Positions 1 to 6,394 of a stretch of DNA of 15,883 nt are shown here, piece after piece. The notes under the pieces were generated by a model. That model had not been told where the DNA came from and did no database searches. It was given only the letters and a program-made list of their open reading frames with translations. The DNA comes from Actinomycetota bacterium. Its GTDB lineage: Bacteria; Actinomycetota; Thermoleophilia; Miltoncostaeales; Miltoncostaeaceae. The stretch is taken from positions 1-15,883 of the forward strand of contig CANJMX010000020.1 in NCBI GenBank assembly GCA_947475125.1, given 5' to 3'. Every line of letters begins with the position of its first letter. Position 1 is the stretch's first letter. Made by a program: the position numbers and the translations under genes.

Positions 1-345
1 CTTGGCGAGCTCCACTTCCTGCTTGGCGTTGAGCAGCGGGATGCGACCGATGTCGCGGAGGAAGAGCTGCAGGAGGTCGGTCGTTGACTCGGCCTTGGCG
101 GCAACCCGGCGCGGGCGCTCGGCCTCTTCGGCCAGCTGGGCGCGACGCTCCTGAGCCTCGGGCTCCTCGAGCAACTCGATGCCGAGCTCGTCAATGTGCG
201 CGTACAGACCCTCTGCGTCTTCCTGCACCAGGTCGATGCCCTCAAGCGCAGCCGCAACCTCCTCGATTCCGAGGAAGCCCTGCTCCTGTCCCCGGGCGAG
301 GATTACCTGCATCTCCTCGTTGGCCACGATCTCCTTGAGCGTCAT
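1..345 (-). CDS. rpoD: RNA polymerase primary sigma factor, N-terminal part (cut by window edge)
   Basis: This is the first 115 codons of a sigma-70 family housekeeping sigma factor, which directs RNA polymerase to vegetative promoters. The reading frame is open from the ATG at 345 to the window edge. Residues 1 to about 65 (MTLKEIVANEEMQ onward) form a short, acidic, helical region 1.1. The stretch near the edge, DLLQLFLRDIGRIPLL, is the hallmark of region 1.2 (non-template and discriminator contacts). Regions 2 to 4 must lie outside the window. The start is preceded by a purine-rich GGAGACGGGACGAGA stretch that can act as a ribosome binding site. The gene follows the TPR gene on the same strand, but a 280-base gap with a candidate promoter and several hairpins suggests its own transcription. 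Region 1.1 plus 1.2 argues for a primary rather than an ECF or group 3 sigma factor. Confidence 0.93.
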   Translation of the reverse strand, partial: MTLKEIVANEEMQVILARGQEQGFLGIEEVAAALEGIDLVQEDAEGLYAHIDELGIELLEEPEAQERRAQLAEEAERPRRVAAKAESTTDLLQLFLRDIGRIPLLNAKQEVELAK

Positions 346-364
346 TCTCGTCCCGTCTCCCCTC

Positions 365-383
365 GGCCCGCATGTCGCGGGCC
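365..383 (-). promoter_or_regulatory. GC-rich hairpin next to the rpoD ribosome binding site
   Basis: A perfect 7-bp stem (GGCCCGC at 365-371, GCGGGCC at 377-383) with a 5-nt loop lies about 20 nt upstream of the rpoD start, just 5' of the purine-rich RBS. No T-run follows on the minus strand, so it does not look like a terminator. It may affect translation or stability of the rpoD leader. Function is inferred. Confidence 0.4.
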
Positions 384-482
384 CATCGTCCCGACGTCCC
401 ACGTGGTGGCGTGGTCGCCGATGTGCGTACTTCCGTTGCCGATTCGTGCTCACCCCACCGTGAAGGCGGGGGATCCAACGCT

Positions 483-500
483 GTCCGGTCGATGCCGGAC
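483..500 (-). promoter_or_regulatory. Second hairpin in the rpoD leader
   Basis: GTCCGG (483-488) and CCGGAC (495-500) form a perfect 6-bp stem with a 6-nt loop. A third imperfect stem (CCCCACC 453-459 with GGCGGGG 465-471, one mismatch) lies between this hairpin and the start. No riboswitch class is recognised. Confidence 0.3.
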
Positions 501-561
501 CCATAACTGATCGGCACTGTCTCAACCGTCCCTTATGGACCGGTTAAGGCGTTCGCGGGTC

Positions 562-590
562 ACTGTAAACATCCTGCTCGCCAAAGTCAG
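562..590 (-). promoter_or_regulatory. Candidate sigma-70 type promoter for rpoD
   Basis: On the minus strand CTGACT (590-585) is followed after 17 nt by TACAGT (567-562). Each hexamer matches the TTGACA/TATAAT consensus at four of six positions. Transcription would start near 555 and give a leader of about 210 nt containing the hairpins listed separately. The match is only moderate and was found by eye. Confidence 0.35.
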
Positions 591-625
591 CGGACAACGG
601 ACATTTCTTACCGGATCGTGACCTG

Positions 626-1339
626 TCAGCCGTTTCCGGAGGCCTTCTTCGCCTTTGCGATTCCGGCCAGCAATGACGCAGCCGTGCGGCCCAGCGGCGT
701 GGTGGGGCCAATCGCAACGACACGGCGCCAGGCGGCAATTGCCCCGGCCCCATCGCGCAGGTATGCATCCACCCAGCCGCGGTTGAACCACACAAGCTGG
801 CTCCCCGGGTTGCTCGCGGCAAGGTCGGCGAGCGCCACGCCAGCCTTCTTCAGGCCAGCGTCGCTGCGTGCCCCGGCGACCAGCGCGAGCCCGATCCTGG
901 CCTCAAGCGACGCCGGCTCGGCCGCCAGCGCGCGTCGAAATGCCTGCTCTGCAGCGTCCTGATTTCCCGCCCGCTGCTGGGCGGCGCCCAACTTGACCTG
1001 CATGGCGGCGTCTCCGGCCCCGGCAATGGCCGCGTACCGGGCGGCCTGCTGATCGGGGGTGAGCTTGGCAATGGGAGCGGGTGCGGGCTCCTGAAGCACC
1101 AGCGCGAGCGGCGGCAGCGACGACGCGCCGCCGGTCAACTCCTGCCCCGGGGCGGCGACCACGCCGGCCACGATGGGCTGGGCCTTGTCAATTGCCGCTC
1201 CGTCGACCGTGGTGCCGCCGAGTGCGCCACTGAAGCCGATGACAATGGCGGCGAGCGCGAGTCCCACTACCAGCACGGCCAGCAGAGCTGCGGGGCGCAC
1301 ACGGCGGTTGGGTTCGGATGCGGGGTTGGTCGTCGTCAC
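626..1339 (-). CDS. Membrane-anchored tetratricopeptide-repeat protein
   Basis: 237 residues. Residues about 16-40 (PAALLAVLVVGLALAAIVIGF) form one hydrophobic segment after a short N-terminus carrying three arginines, so the protein is probably anchored with the rest outside. A low-complexity linker follows. From about residue 100 the sequence has the A/G/L spacing of TPR helices, for example ARYAAIAGAGDAAMQVKLGAAQQ, AEQAFRRALAAEPASLEARIGLAL and WFNRGWVDAYLRDGAGAIAAWRRVVAIGP. TPR units are protein-protein scaffolds, and no catalytic motif is seen. The start is a GTG 14 nt after the DUF1116 stop, so it is probably the third gene of the TauE-DUF1116-TPR run. Its RBS is weak. Partner unknown. 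Confidence 0.8.
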   Translation of the reverse strand: MTTTNPASEPNRRVRPAALLAVLVVGLALAAIVIGFSGALGGTTVDGAAIDKAQPIVAGVVAAPGQELTGGASSLPPLALVLQEPAPAPIAKLTPDQQAARYAAIAGAGDAAMQVKLGAAQQRAGNQDAAEQAFRRALAAEPASLEARIGLALVAGARSDAGLKKAGVALADLAASNPGSQLVWFNRGWVDAYLRDGAGAIAAWRRVVAIGPTTPLGRTAASLLAGIAKAKKASGNG

Positions 1340-1353
1340 GACCCGGGAGTGTG

Positions 1354-2583
1354 TCAGCCCGAGGTGCCCGGCACTGGCAGGAGCGTCATGAGTGCATCGC
1401 GGATCGGTGCCATCGGCGTGCGTGCGGCGCCCTCACCGATCCATCCGGCATGGGTGCGGCTCACGATGGCCGTGGCCACCGACGGGGCTTCGTCCAGATC
1501 AAGGCACAGGCGGGCATCAATACCCACCAGTTCCAGCAGTCCCTGATCGCCCACCCACGGTGCTGCATCCACTGGGGATGCGCCTTCAACGAACTCGGCC
1601 CGATCGGGGATGGGCGCCGGGGCGGTAAACCACGCGCCCGGAAGACCGGACAGCATCACACCGATGTCGGTGCCATTGCTGGTGATGGCCGCCACCAGGC
1701 TGGATCGCGGAACGCCGAGGGTGGACTGCAGCGCCGCGTGCGCGCCGGCGGCCATCAGCGGCAGCGCGAAACGGTCGTTGCCCGACACCAGCGCCGTAAT
1801 GGGTGGGACGGCATCGAGCGCCCGGGTTGCGAGCCCGTCAAGGAGCGCCCGCATGAGCAGCATGGTCGCGGCGCGATGCTCCACCACCCCGTCGTCGCCC
1901 ATGGCCTCGGCTTCGTCGGCAAGCGCCGCAAGATCAATCGGGCCCGTTTGCCCGAGCGCGGCGGCGATACCCGGTGCCACCCGGTCGGCCATCAGGCGCT
2001 GTCGGCGGATGGCTGCCACCGAGTGGTTGCCGGTCCACAGGGCGTCGGTGGGCGGGTCCATGAATGGAGCCCAGGCATCGATGCCCGTTTCCTCATCGGT
2101 CACGGCCCACGCGGCCATCGACGGTGAGAGCACCGCGCACATGGGAATGGCCACGCCAAACGCATGGGCCGGGGAGAGCGCGATGGCACCCCGCTCCAGA
2201 ATCGCCGCGGCCTCGTCGGCGTCGGGTGCCCAACCCTCCAGCAACACCGCAGCGATCAGTGCGCGGCGAAGGGGTGGCCCCACGTGCTCCCACTCCACTG
2301 GCGGCCCCGGATGCAAAATGGTCCGGTCTTCGAGTCCCGGCACCAATTCGCCAGCCAGCCCGGCGCCCACAAGATGCGGGCGGGCGGCGTCGAGCCGGCC
2401 AAGCGCCTCGCGGTTGGCGTCTTCCATCTCGTCATCTGCATATGCCCGCGTGAGCAGGGAGACGACGCCCAGATCGCCCCGTGCCGGCGGGTCCCAGTCC
2501 ACGGTGAGGGGTTCAAACCCCTGGGCGCGGAGCGCGGCGTCCTCGCGGGGCGCCCCGATGGTGGCGATGACGAGCGCGGGCAT
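1354..2583 (-). CDS. DUF1116 family protein (YlbE/AllG-like, FdrA partner)
   Basis: 409 residues. The family signature is clear: LHPGPPVEWEHVGPPLRRA (residues about 90-108) followed by a LLEGWA helix, then ALSPAHAFGVAIPMCAVLSPSM (about 135-156), and GNHSVAAIRRQRLMADRVAPG (about 185-205). DUF1116 proteins are usually encoded beside FdrA. In E. coli the pair AllF (FdrA) and AllG (YlbE), with AllH, has been linked to oxamate carbamoyltransferase activity in allantoin breakdown. That activity is not proven for this protein. The NEGLGKVLRFGA-like stretch I expect before GNHSVAA in enteric members is replaced by TGIDAWAPFMDPPTDALW, so this is a divergent branch. It lies 42 nt behind the TauE/SafE gene. 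A TACGAT box 6 nt before the ATG suggests an additional internal leaderless promoter. Confidence 0.85.
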   Translation of the reverse strand: MPALVIATIGAPREDAALRAQGFEPLTVDWDPPARGDLGVVSLLTRAYADDEMEDANREALGRLDAARPHLVGAGLAGELVPGLEDRTILHPGPPVEWEHVGPPLRRALIAAVLLEGWAPDADEAAAILERGAIALSPAHAFGVAIPMCAVLSPSMAAWAVTDEETGIDAWAPFMDPPTDALWTGNHSVAAIRRQRLMADRVAPGIAAALGQTGPIDLAALADEAEAMGDDGVVEHRAATMLLMRALLDGLATRALDAVPPITALVSGNDRFALPLMAAGAHAALQSTLGVPRSSLVAAITSNGTDIGVMLSGLPGAWFTAPAPIPDRAEFVEGASPVDAAPWVGDQGLLELVGIDARLCLDLDEAPSVATAIVSRTHAGWIGEGAARTPMAPIRDALMTLLPVPGTSG

Positions 2584-2589
2584 GGGCGG

Positions 2590-2595
2590 ATCGTA
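2590..2595 (-). promoter_or_regulatory. -10 like box, possible leaderless promoter for the DUF1116 gene
   Basis: TACGAT on the minus strand ends 6 nt before the ATG at 2583, the spacing expected when transcription begins at the start codon. No convincing -35 is visible. It is supported mainly by the same arrangement elsewhere in the window. Confidence 0.35.
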
Positions 2596-2625
2596 GGCGC
2601 CGCCCCGGAGGTCGCCGCGGCCGGG

Positions 2626-3393
2626 CTAGATCCGGAGGAAGAACACGATCGCCATGGCGAGCCCGAGGGCAATGACCCCCCAGCGGAATGGGCGCTCGGG
2701 GATGTGCTGCACGGTCTTGCCGCCCAACCACCCGCCGCCCCATGCGCCCACGCCCATCAGCACCGCCGCTGCCCAGTACACGTGGCCGCTGAATGCAAAG
2801 AGCAGCGCTGCCGCGCCATTTGCCGAAAGCGCCAAGAGCAACTTCAGGGCATTCAGCCGATTGAGCGTGTCGCTCAGCAGAAGGTTGAGGATGGCAATGG
2901 TGACGATGCCGAGGCCGGCCCCGAAGTAGCCGCCGTACACGGTGGCGGCAAAGATCGGGATGAGGATGACTGCGGTGCGTGCCTCGCCACTCACCCCACG
3001 CGCACCAGCGGTGAGCCTGCGGAGCGGCCCCTGGAACGCCAGCAGCGCCGTGGCGAACAGGATGAGCCAGGGCACCAGGATGGTGAATACATGCTCGCCG
3101 CTCAGCAGCAGCAGCACCCCACCCGTGATGCCTCCGAAGATGGCGGTGATGGCCAGCGCACGCGCGAGGTCACGGCGGCCCCCGAAGTCATCGCGCTGCG
3201 CGAACAGTCCACCCGCATACCCCGGGGACAGCGCAACGGCGTTGGTGATGTTGGCATCGAGCGACGGGATGCCGATGGCCGTGAGCACCGGGAAGGTCAC
3301 GAGCGTGCCACCGCCGGCAACCGAGTTGACGAATCCCCCGCCGATGCCGCCGAGGAATGCGAAGAGGAGGGCGAGGGTGCCGAGGTCATGCAT
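2626..3393 (-). CDS. TauE/SafE family membrane permease
   Basis: 255 residues from the ATG at 3393. An upstream in-frame start at 3555 would add 54 residues of Arg/Pro/Cys-rich sequence unlike the family. The N-terminal half has the signature GGGFVNSVAGGGTLVTFP (about residues 16-33) and N-TNAVALSPGYAGGL. The second half repeats it as YGGYFGAGLGIVTIAILNLL. About seven or eight hydrophobic segments run to the C-terminus. TauE/SafE proteins are eight-helix permeases for small anions such as sulfonates, sulfoacetate, sulfite and carboxylates, working in export or uptake. Substrate cannot be read from sequence. It is first of the minus-strand run, and its start codon lies inside a 13-bp inverted repeat, so it is probably regulated. 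Its neighbours suggest it moves the substrate or product of the FdrA/DUF1116 pair. Confidence 0.88.
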   Translation of the reverse strand: MHDLGTLALLFAFLGGIGGGFVNSVAGGGTLVTFPVLTAIGIPSLDANITNAVALSPGYAGGLFAQRDDFGGRRDLARALAITAIFGGITGGVLLLLSGEHVFTILVPWLILFATALLAFQGPLRRLTAGARGVSGEARTAVILIPIFAATVYGGYFGAGLGIVTIAILNLLLSDTLNRLNALKLLLALSANGAAALLFAFSGHVYWAAAVLMGVGAWGGGWLGGKTVQHIPERPFRWGVIALGLAMAIVFFLRI

Positions 3394-3420
3394 GCGGTGG
3401 CAACTATCGCATGCATGACC
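3384..3420. promoter_or_regulatory. Perfect 13-bp inverted repeat over the permease start (putative operator)
   Basis: Left arm GGTCATGCATGCG (3384-3396) and right arm CGCATGCATGACC (3408-3420) are exact reverse complements separated by 11 nt. The permease start codon (3393-3391) lies in the left arm. A -10 like GATAGT (minus strand, 3408-3403) sits mostly in the spacer, 9 nt from the ATG. A bound dimer would therefore cover the promoter and start. It is in the 122-bp gap between the divergent permease and HTH-protein genes. An RNA hairpin role is possible. A weaker half-site-like GCATGCGGACC is at 3472-3482. Confidence 0.7.
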
Positions 3421-3515
3421 GGGTGCGTCGCAGACCCCTCCAGCCGGACCTGCGAGCGGCCGCAGGCGAGGGCATGCGGACCGATGGCGCAACGTCGGCG
3501 TGCAGGGAGGGCGGC

Positions 3516-3932
3516 GTGCGCGGCGAAACGGCGGGCATGACGACTGCGCGATCACTCACCCTGTCCGACGCCGCCGAGGTGTGTGGCACCACCAAGAAGG
3601 CCCTTGAGCGTCGCGCCGAGCGCGGCACGCTGACCGTGGGCCGTCGGGGTGGGGTACGGGTTGTGGATGTGGCCGAGCTGCTGCGCGTGGGCCTGCTGGC
3701 ATCGGATGCACAGGTATCGGTGCCGCGTGCGTCCGGTCCGATGGACCGTCCTCTCGCGGTGCTGGCCCGGCGCGTGGCTGAGGCCGACGACGATCTGACC
3801 GATCTCCGTGCCGCGCTGGTCTCGACCGAGGCCGCGCTCAGGCGTGCCCGCGACGAGTCCCGGGTGCTGCGCACGCGTCTCGCCGCCCTTGCGACCGGTA
3901 CCCAGCCCGAGATGGTGGCCGAGACCGCCTGA
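3516..3932 (+). CDS. Small HTH (MerR/excisionase-like) protein with C-terminal coiled coil
   Basis: The N-terminal part SLTLSDAAEVCGTTKKALERRAERGTL followed by GGVRVVDVAELLRVGLL reads as a winged-helix domain of the HTH_17/MerR type. Residues from about 80 to the end (LARRVAEADDDLTDLRAALVSTEAALRRARDESRVLRTRLAAL) form heptads of a coiled coil, so a dimer is likely. I chose GTG 3516 (138 residues) because GGGAGG lies 5 nt upstream. ATG 3537 (131 residues) also keeps the whole domain. It is transcribed away from the permease gene, with the inverted repeat in between, and is 50 nt ahead of the FdrA gene. It is the natural candidate for a local regulator. No ligand-binding domain is seen, so what it senses is unknown. 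Confidence 0.78.
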   Translation: MRGETAGMTTARSLTLSDAAEVCGTTKKALERRAERGTLTVGRRGGVRVVDVAELLRVGLLASDAQVSVPRASGPMDRPLAVLARRVAEADDDLTDLRAALVSTEAALRRARDESRVLRTRLAALATGTQPEMVAETA

Positions 3933-3967
3933 CGGCGACCGGTAACGCCGCCGTCCCCGCTGCCCGG

Positions 3968-3973
3968 TAGCGT
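3968..3973 (+). promoter_or_regulatory. -10 like box upstream of the FdrA gene
   Basis: TAGCGT ends 9 nt before the GTG start at 3983. The spacing fits a leaderless or nearly leaderless transcript. No clear -35 is visible. Confidence 0.4.
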
Positions 3974-3982
3974 GGGGACGCC

Positions 3983-5227
3983 GTGAGTGACGTCATCCAG
4001 TTCCCAGAGCACGACCCCACCGACACGCCCATCGAGACGTTGGTCGTCGCTGCACCGGCGGGCGAGGCCACAGCCGGTCTGGTGGTCATCGGTGTGCCAA
4101 GCGGGTATGCCGCGCTCGAGGCCCATCGGGCCATCGGGGCAGGTGCCGATGTGATGCTGGTGAGCGACGGCGTATCGATTGACGACGAGGTGGTGCTGAA
4201 GCGCCGGGCACACGATGCCGGCCACCTCCTCATGGGCCCCGGGTGTGAGACCGCCATCATTGATGGCATCGGCATCGGGTTTGCCAATGCTGTGAGCGCT
4301 GGCCGGGTGGGGGTCATCGCCACATCGGGCACGTCTGCACAGGAGGCCACGGTGCTGCTCGACCGGTTCGGCGTGGGCGTGAGCACCTGCCTCGTGACCG
4401 GCCGACGCGACCTCACCGATCAGGTGGGCGCTGCGACGGCACTCGACTCGCTGGCGCGTCTGGCTACCGATACGGCCACCGAGGTCATCCTGCTGGTGGC
4501 TGACGCCTGGTCGCCCGAGGTTGCACGTCGTCTGCTTCCCGCTCTGGCCGCCACCGGCAAGCCTGCGTCGGTGTGCCTGATGGGCGCCGACGGCGTGGCA
4601 TCGCCGGACGGGGTGGAGGTGCATCCCGCAATTGATGGCGCTGCGCTTGGTGCTGCGCGCCTCGCCGGTGCCCGCCCGGTCATTCCTGCCACCGAGCCCA
4701 CAGGATGGGTGAGTGCCGGGCACGTGCGCGGCATCTTCTCGGGCCCCGGTCTGTGTGCTGAGGCATCAGCCATTCTCGCGGGGCGGCTCGGCCGGGTGGT
4801 GAGCAACGCCCCCGCCGGCGACGCCGTGCCCCTCGAGGGCGATGAGGTGGTGCGCGGCCATGCGTGTCTCGACGTGGCCACGGCCGCGCGCGAGCACGGT
4901 GCACCGCATCCCATTGAGGACCCCGAGCACCGGGCGCGCTTGCTAGTCGACACGGTGGCCGACCAGACGGTGGCCGTTGTGCTGCTCGACGTCGTGCTGG
5001 GGTACGCCGCGCATCCCGACCCGGTGGGTGCGCTCGCGCCCGCACTCTCCCGGGCGCTGCAGGCACGGCCGTCGTTGCAGGTGGTGGCCCACGTGGTGGG
5101 TACCGAGGCCGACCCCCAGGTGCTGTCGGCCCAGGAGGCCAAGTTGGAGGCGCTCGGCGTGCGCCTGGCGCCGACCAGCGGGCAGGCGGCCCGGCTCGCG
5201 GCGGCGCTTGTGCGACCGGGGCGGTGA
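3983..5227 (+). CDS. FdrA (AllF)-like protein lacking the usual N-terminal domain
   Basis: 414 residues. The Rossmann/CoA-binding part includes GLVVIGVPSGYAALEAHRAIGAG and MLVSDGVSIDDEVVLKRRAHDAG, leading to LLMGPGCETAIIDGIGIGFANAV (about 82-104). Next come SGTSAQEATVLL (115-126) and VTGRRDLTDQVG (138-149). The C-terminal domain has DQTVAVVLLDVVLGYAAHPDP. This is the FdrA family, related to succinyl-CoA synthetase alpha/beta but without its catalytic histidine. In E. coli FdrA (AllF) is tied to oxamate carbamoyl transfer. From memory E. coli FdrA is about 555 residues; here roughly the first 100 residues of the family are absent and there is no room for them upstream. Consensus GPDCGTA, SGTGIQE and GGRDLS are altered. 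The GTG start follows the HTH gene by 50 nt, and the stop overlaps the next start. Confidence 0.9.
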   Translation: MSDVIQFPEHDPTDTPIETLVVAAPAGEATAGLVVIGVPSGYAALEAHRAIGAGADVMLVSDGVSIDDEVVLKRRAHDAGHLLMGPGCETAIIDGIGIGFANAVSAGRVGVIATSGTSAQEATVLLDRFGVGVSTCLVTGRRDLTDQVGAATALDSLARLATDTATEVILLVADAWSPEVARRLLPALAATGKPASVCLMGADGVASPDGVEVHPAIDGAALGAARLAGARPVIPATEPTGWVSAGHVRGIFSGPGLCAEASAILAGRLGRVVSNAPAGDAVPLEGDEVVRGHACLDVATAAREHGAPHPIEDPEHRARLLVDTVADQTVAVVLLDVVLGYAAHPDPVGALAPALSRALQARPSLQVVAHVVGTEADPQVLSAQEAKLEALGVRLAPTSGQAARLAAALVRPGR

Positions 5228-6393
5228 GGGTCCGGCTCGTCACCTACTCCGCAATGCCGCGGGGGGGTGCAATGCATGCGCGGTGTCTGGTGGAGTCACT
5301 CGCGGCGCGTGGACACGAGGTTGAGATCTGGGCGCTCACACTCGAAGGGGCCGGCATCGCTGTCGCCCCGTCGGTGTCCATCCATCAGGTGGCGGCCGCG
5401 TGGGTTCCGGGCGAAGCGCCCGCAGCCCGCGTGGAGCGGTGCTCCGCCGTGCTCGCGGCAGCATTGCGGGGGGCGCCCGCTGTGGACATCAATCACGCAC
5501 AGGACATGCTGGCGGCCCGGGCACTGCTCGCCCTTCGGGCCGAGGGCGACATCCCCCACGTGGTCCGCACGGTGCACCACACCGAGGTGTTTGAGGATCG
5601 CTTTCTTGAGGAGTGCCAGCGGGCGTCGATCCAGGATGTTGATCGCTCCATTGCGGTGTCGGCGTTCTGGGCCGATCGGCTGGCGCACGAGTTCGGGGTG
5701 GAGGCGCCGGTGGTGCCGAACGGAGTGGACGCCGCCCGCTTCGCATCTCCCGGTCTCGACCGCGCTGCGGCCGGGGCACGCATGGGATGGGGCGATCGCC
5801 CGGTGGTGCTCGCCGTGGGCGGGGTGCAGCCGCGAAAGGGCAGCCGCATGTTGTTGGAGGCCTTCGCGCGGTCTCGGGCACGGCTGCCGGACGGGGCGCT
5901 GTTGGTGATCGCCGGAGGCGATGGCATCTATGCGTCCGATGCGCATGAGGTTGCTTGGCGGGACGATGCCTCCCGCCTCGGGCTTGTGGTTCATGAGGGC
6001 CCCGAGGCTCCGACCGGGGCGCACGTGGCACGTATTGGCGTGGTGGCAGACGACGACATGCCGGTGCTCTACCGGGCATCCGACGTGTTGGCGTTTCCGT
6101 CCACGCGGGAGGGCTTCGGGCTGGTGCTGCTGGAGGCCGCAGCCGCCGGACTGCCGGTGGTCGTCAGCGACCTGCCTGTGTTCTCGGAGTTCATGGAGGA
6201 CGGCGTGGACTGCCTGATGGTGCCGGTTGGTGATCCGGCAGATCTGGCCAATGCGCTCGCCCGTGTGATGAATGATCCGCGCCTGCGCGATGGCCTGGTC
6301 GCCCGCGCCCACGAGACCGCCGCCCGGTATTCGTGGGGTGAGACCGCCGCGCGTAACGAGGCGGTCTACGCGGCATTTCTCGCGGGGGGCTGA
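5224..6393 (+). CDS. GT4-type glycosyltransferase, MSMEG_0565-like
   Basis: 389 residues with a two-domain GT-B fold. The N-terminal domain has a Gly-rich start (YSAMPRGGAMHARCLVESLAARGHEV), the stretch VRTVHHTEVFEDRFLEECQ (114-132) and PNGVDAARF. The C-terminal domain has the nucleotide-sugar binding region GGVQPRKGSRMLLEA (199-213) and the EX7E pair E296/E304 in REGFGLVLLEA. HH-T-V-F-CQ-RSI plus VPNGVDA is the pattern I recognise from the MSMEG_0565 subfamily, usually found in the nitrilase-centred Nit1C clusters of actinobacteria. None of the other Nit1C genes is visible here. The GTG start overlaps the FdrA stop (GTGA), so the two are translationally coupled. Acceptor and sugar donor are unknown. 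The subfamily call is less certain than the glycosyltransferase call. Confidence 0.88.
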   Translation: MRVRLVTYSAMPRGGAMHARCLVESLAARGHEVEIWALTLEGAGIAVAPSVSIHQVAAAWVPGEAPAARVERCSAVLAAALRGAPAVDINHAQDMLAARALLALRAEGDIPHVVRTVHHTEVFEDRFLEECQRASIQDVDRSIAVSAFWADRLAHEFGVEAPVVPNGVDAARFASPGLDRAAAGARMGWGDRPVVLAVGGVQPRKGSRMLLEAFARSRARLPDGALLVIAGGDGIYASDAHEVAWRDDASRLGLVVHEGPEAPTGAHVARIGVVADDDMPVLYRASDVLAFPSTREGFGLVLLEAAAAGLPVVVSDLPVFSEFMEDGVDCLMVPVGDPADLANALARVMNDPRLRDGLVARAHETAARYSWGETAARNEAVYAAFLAGG

Positions 6394-6394
6394 G

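Noticed and set aside
2164..3540. Long open frame of 458 codons on the plus strand opposite the permease and DUF1116 genes
   Set aside because: The translation is rich in Arg, Gly, Glu and His with no domain, and it lies fully antisense to two proteins with clear family motifs. Long open antisense frames are expected at this GC content.
3404..4723. 439-codon minus-strand frame opposite the HTH and FdrA genes
   Set aside because: Antisense to FdrA, whose motifs are unmistakable. The translation is Arg/Ser-rich and unstructured.
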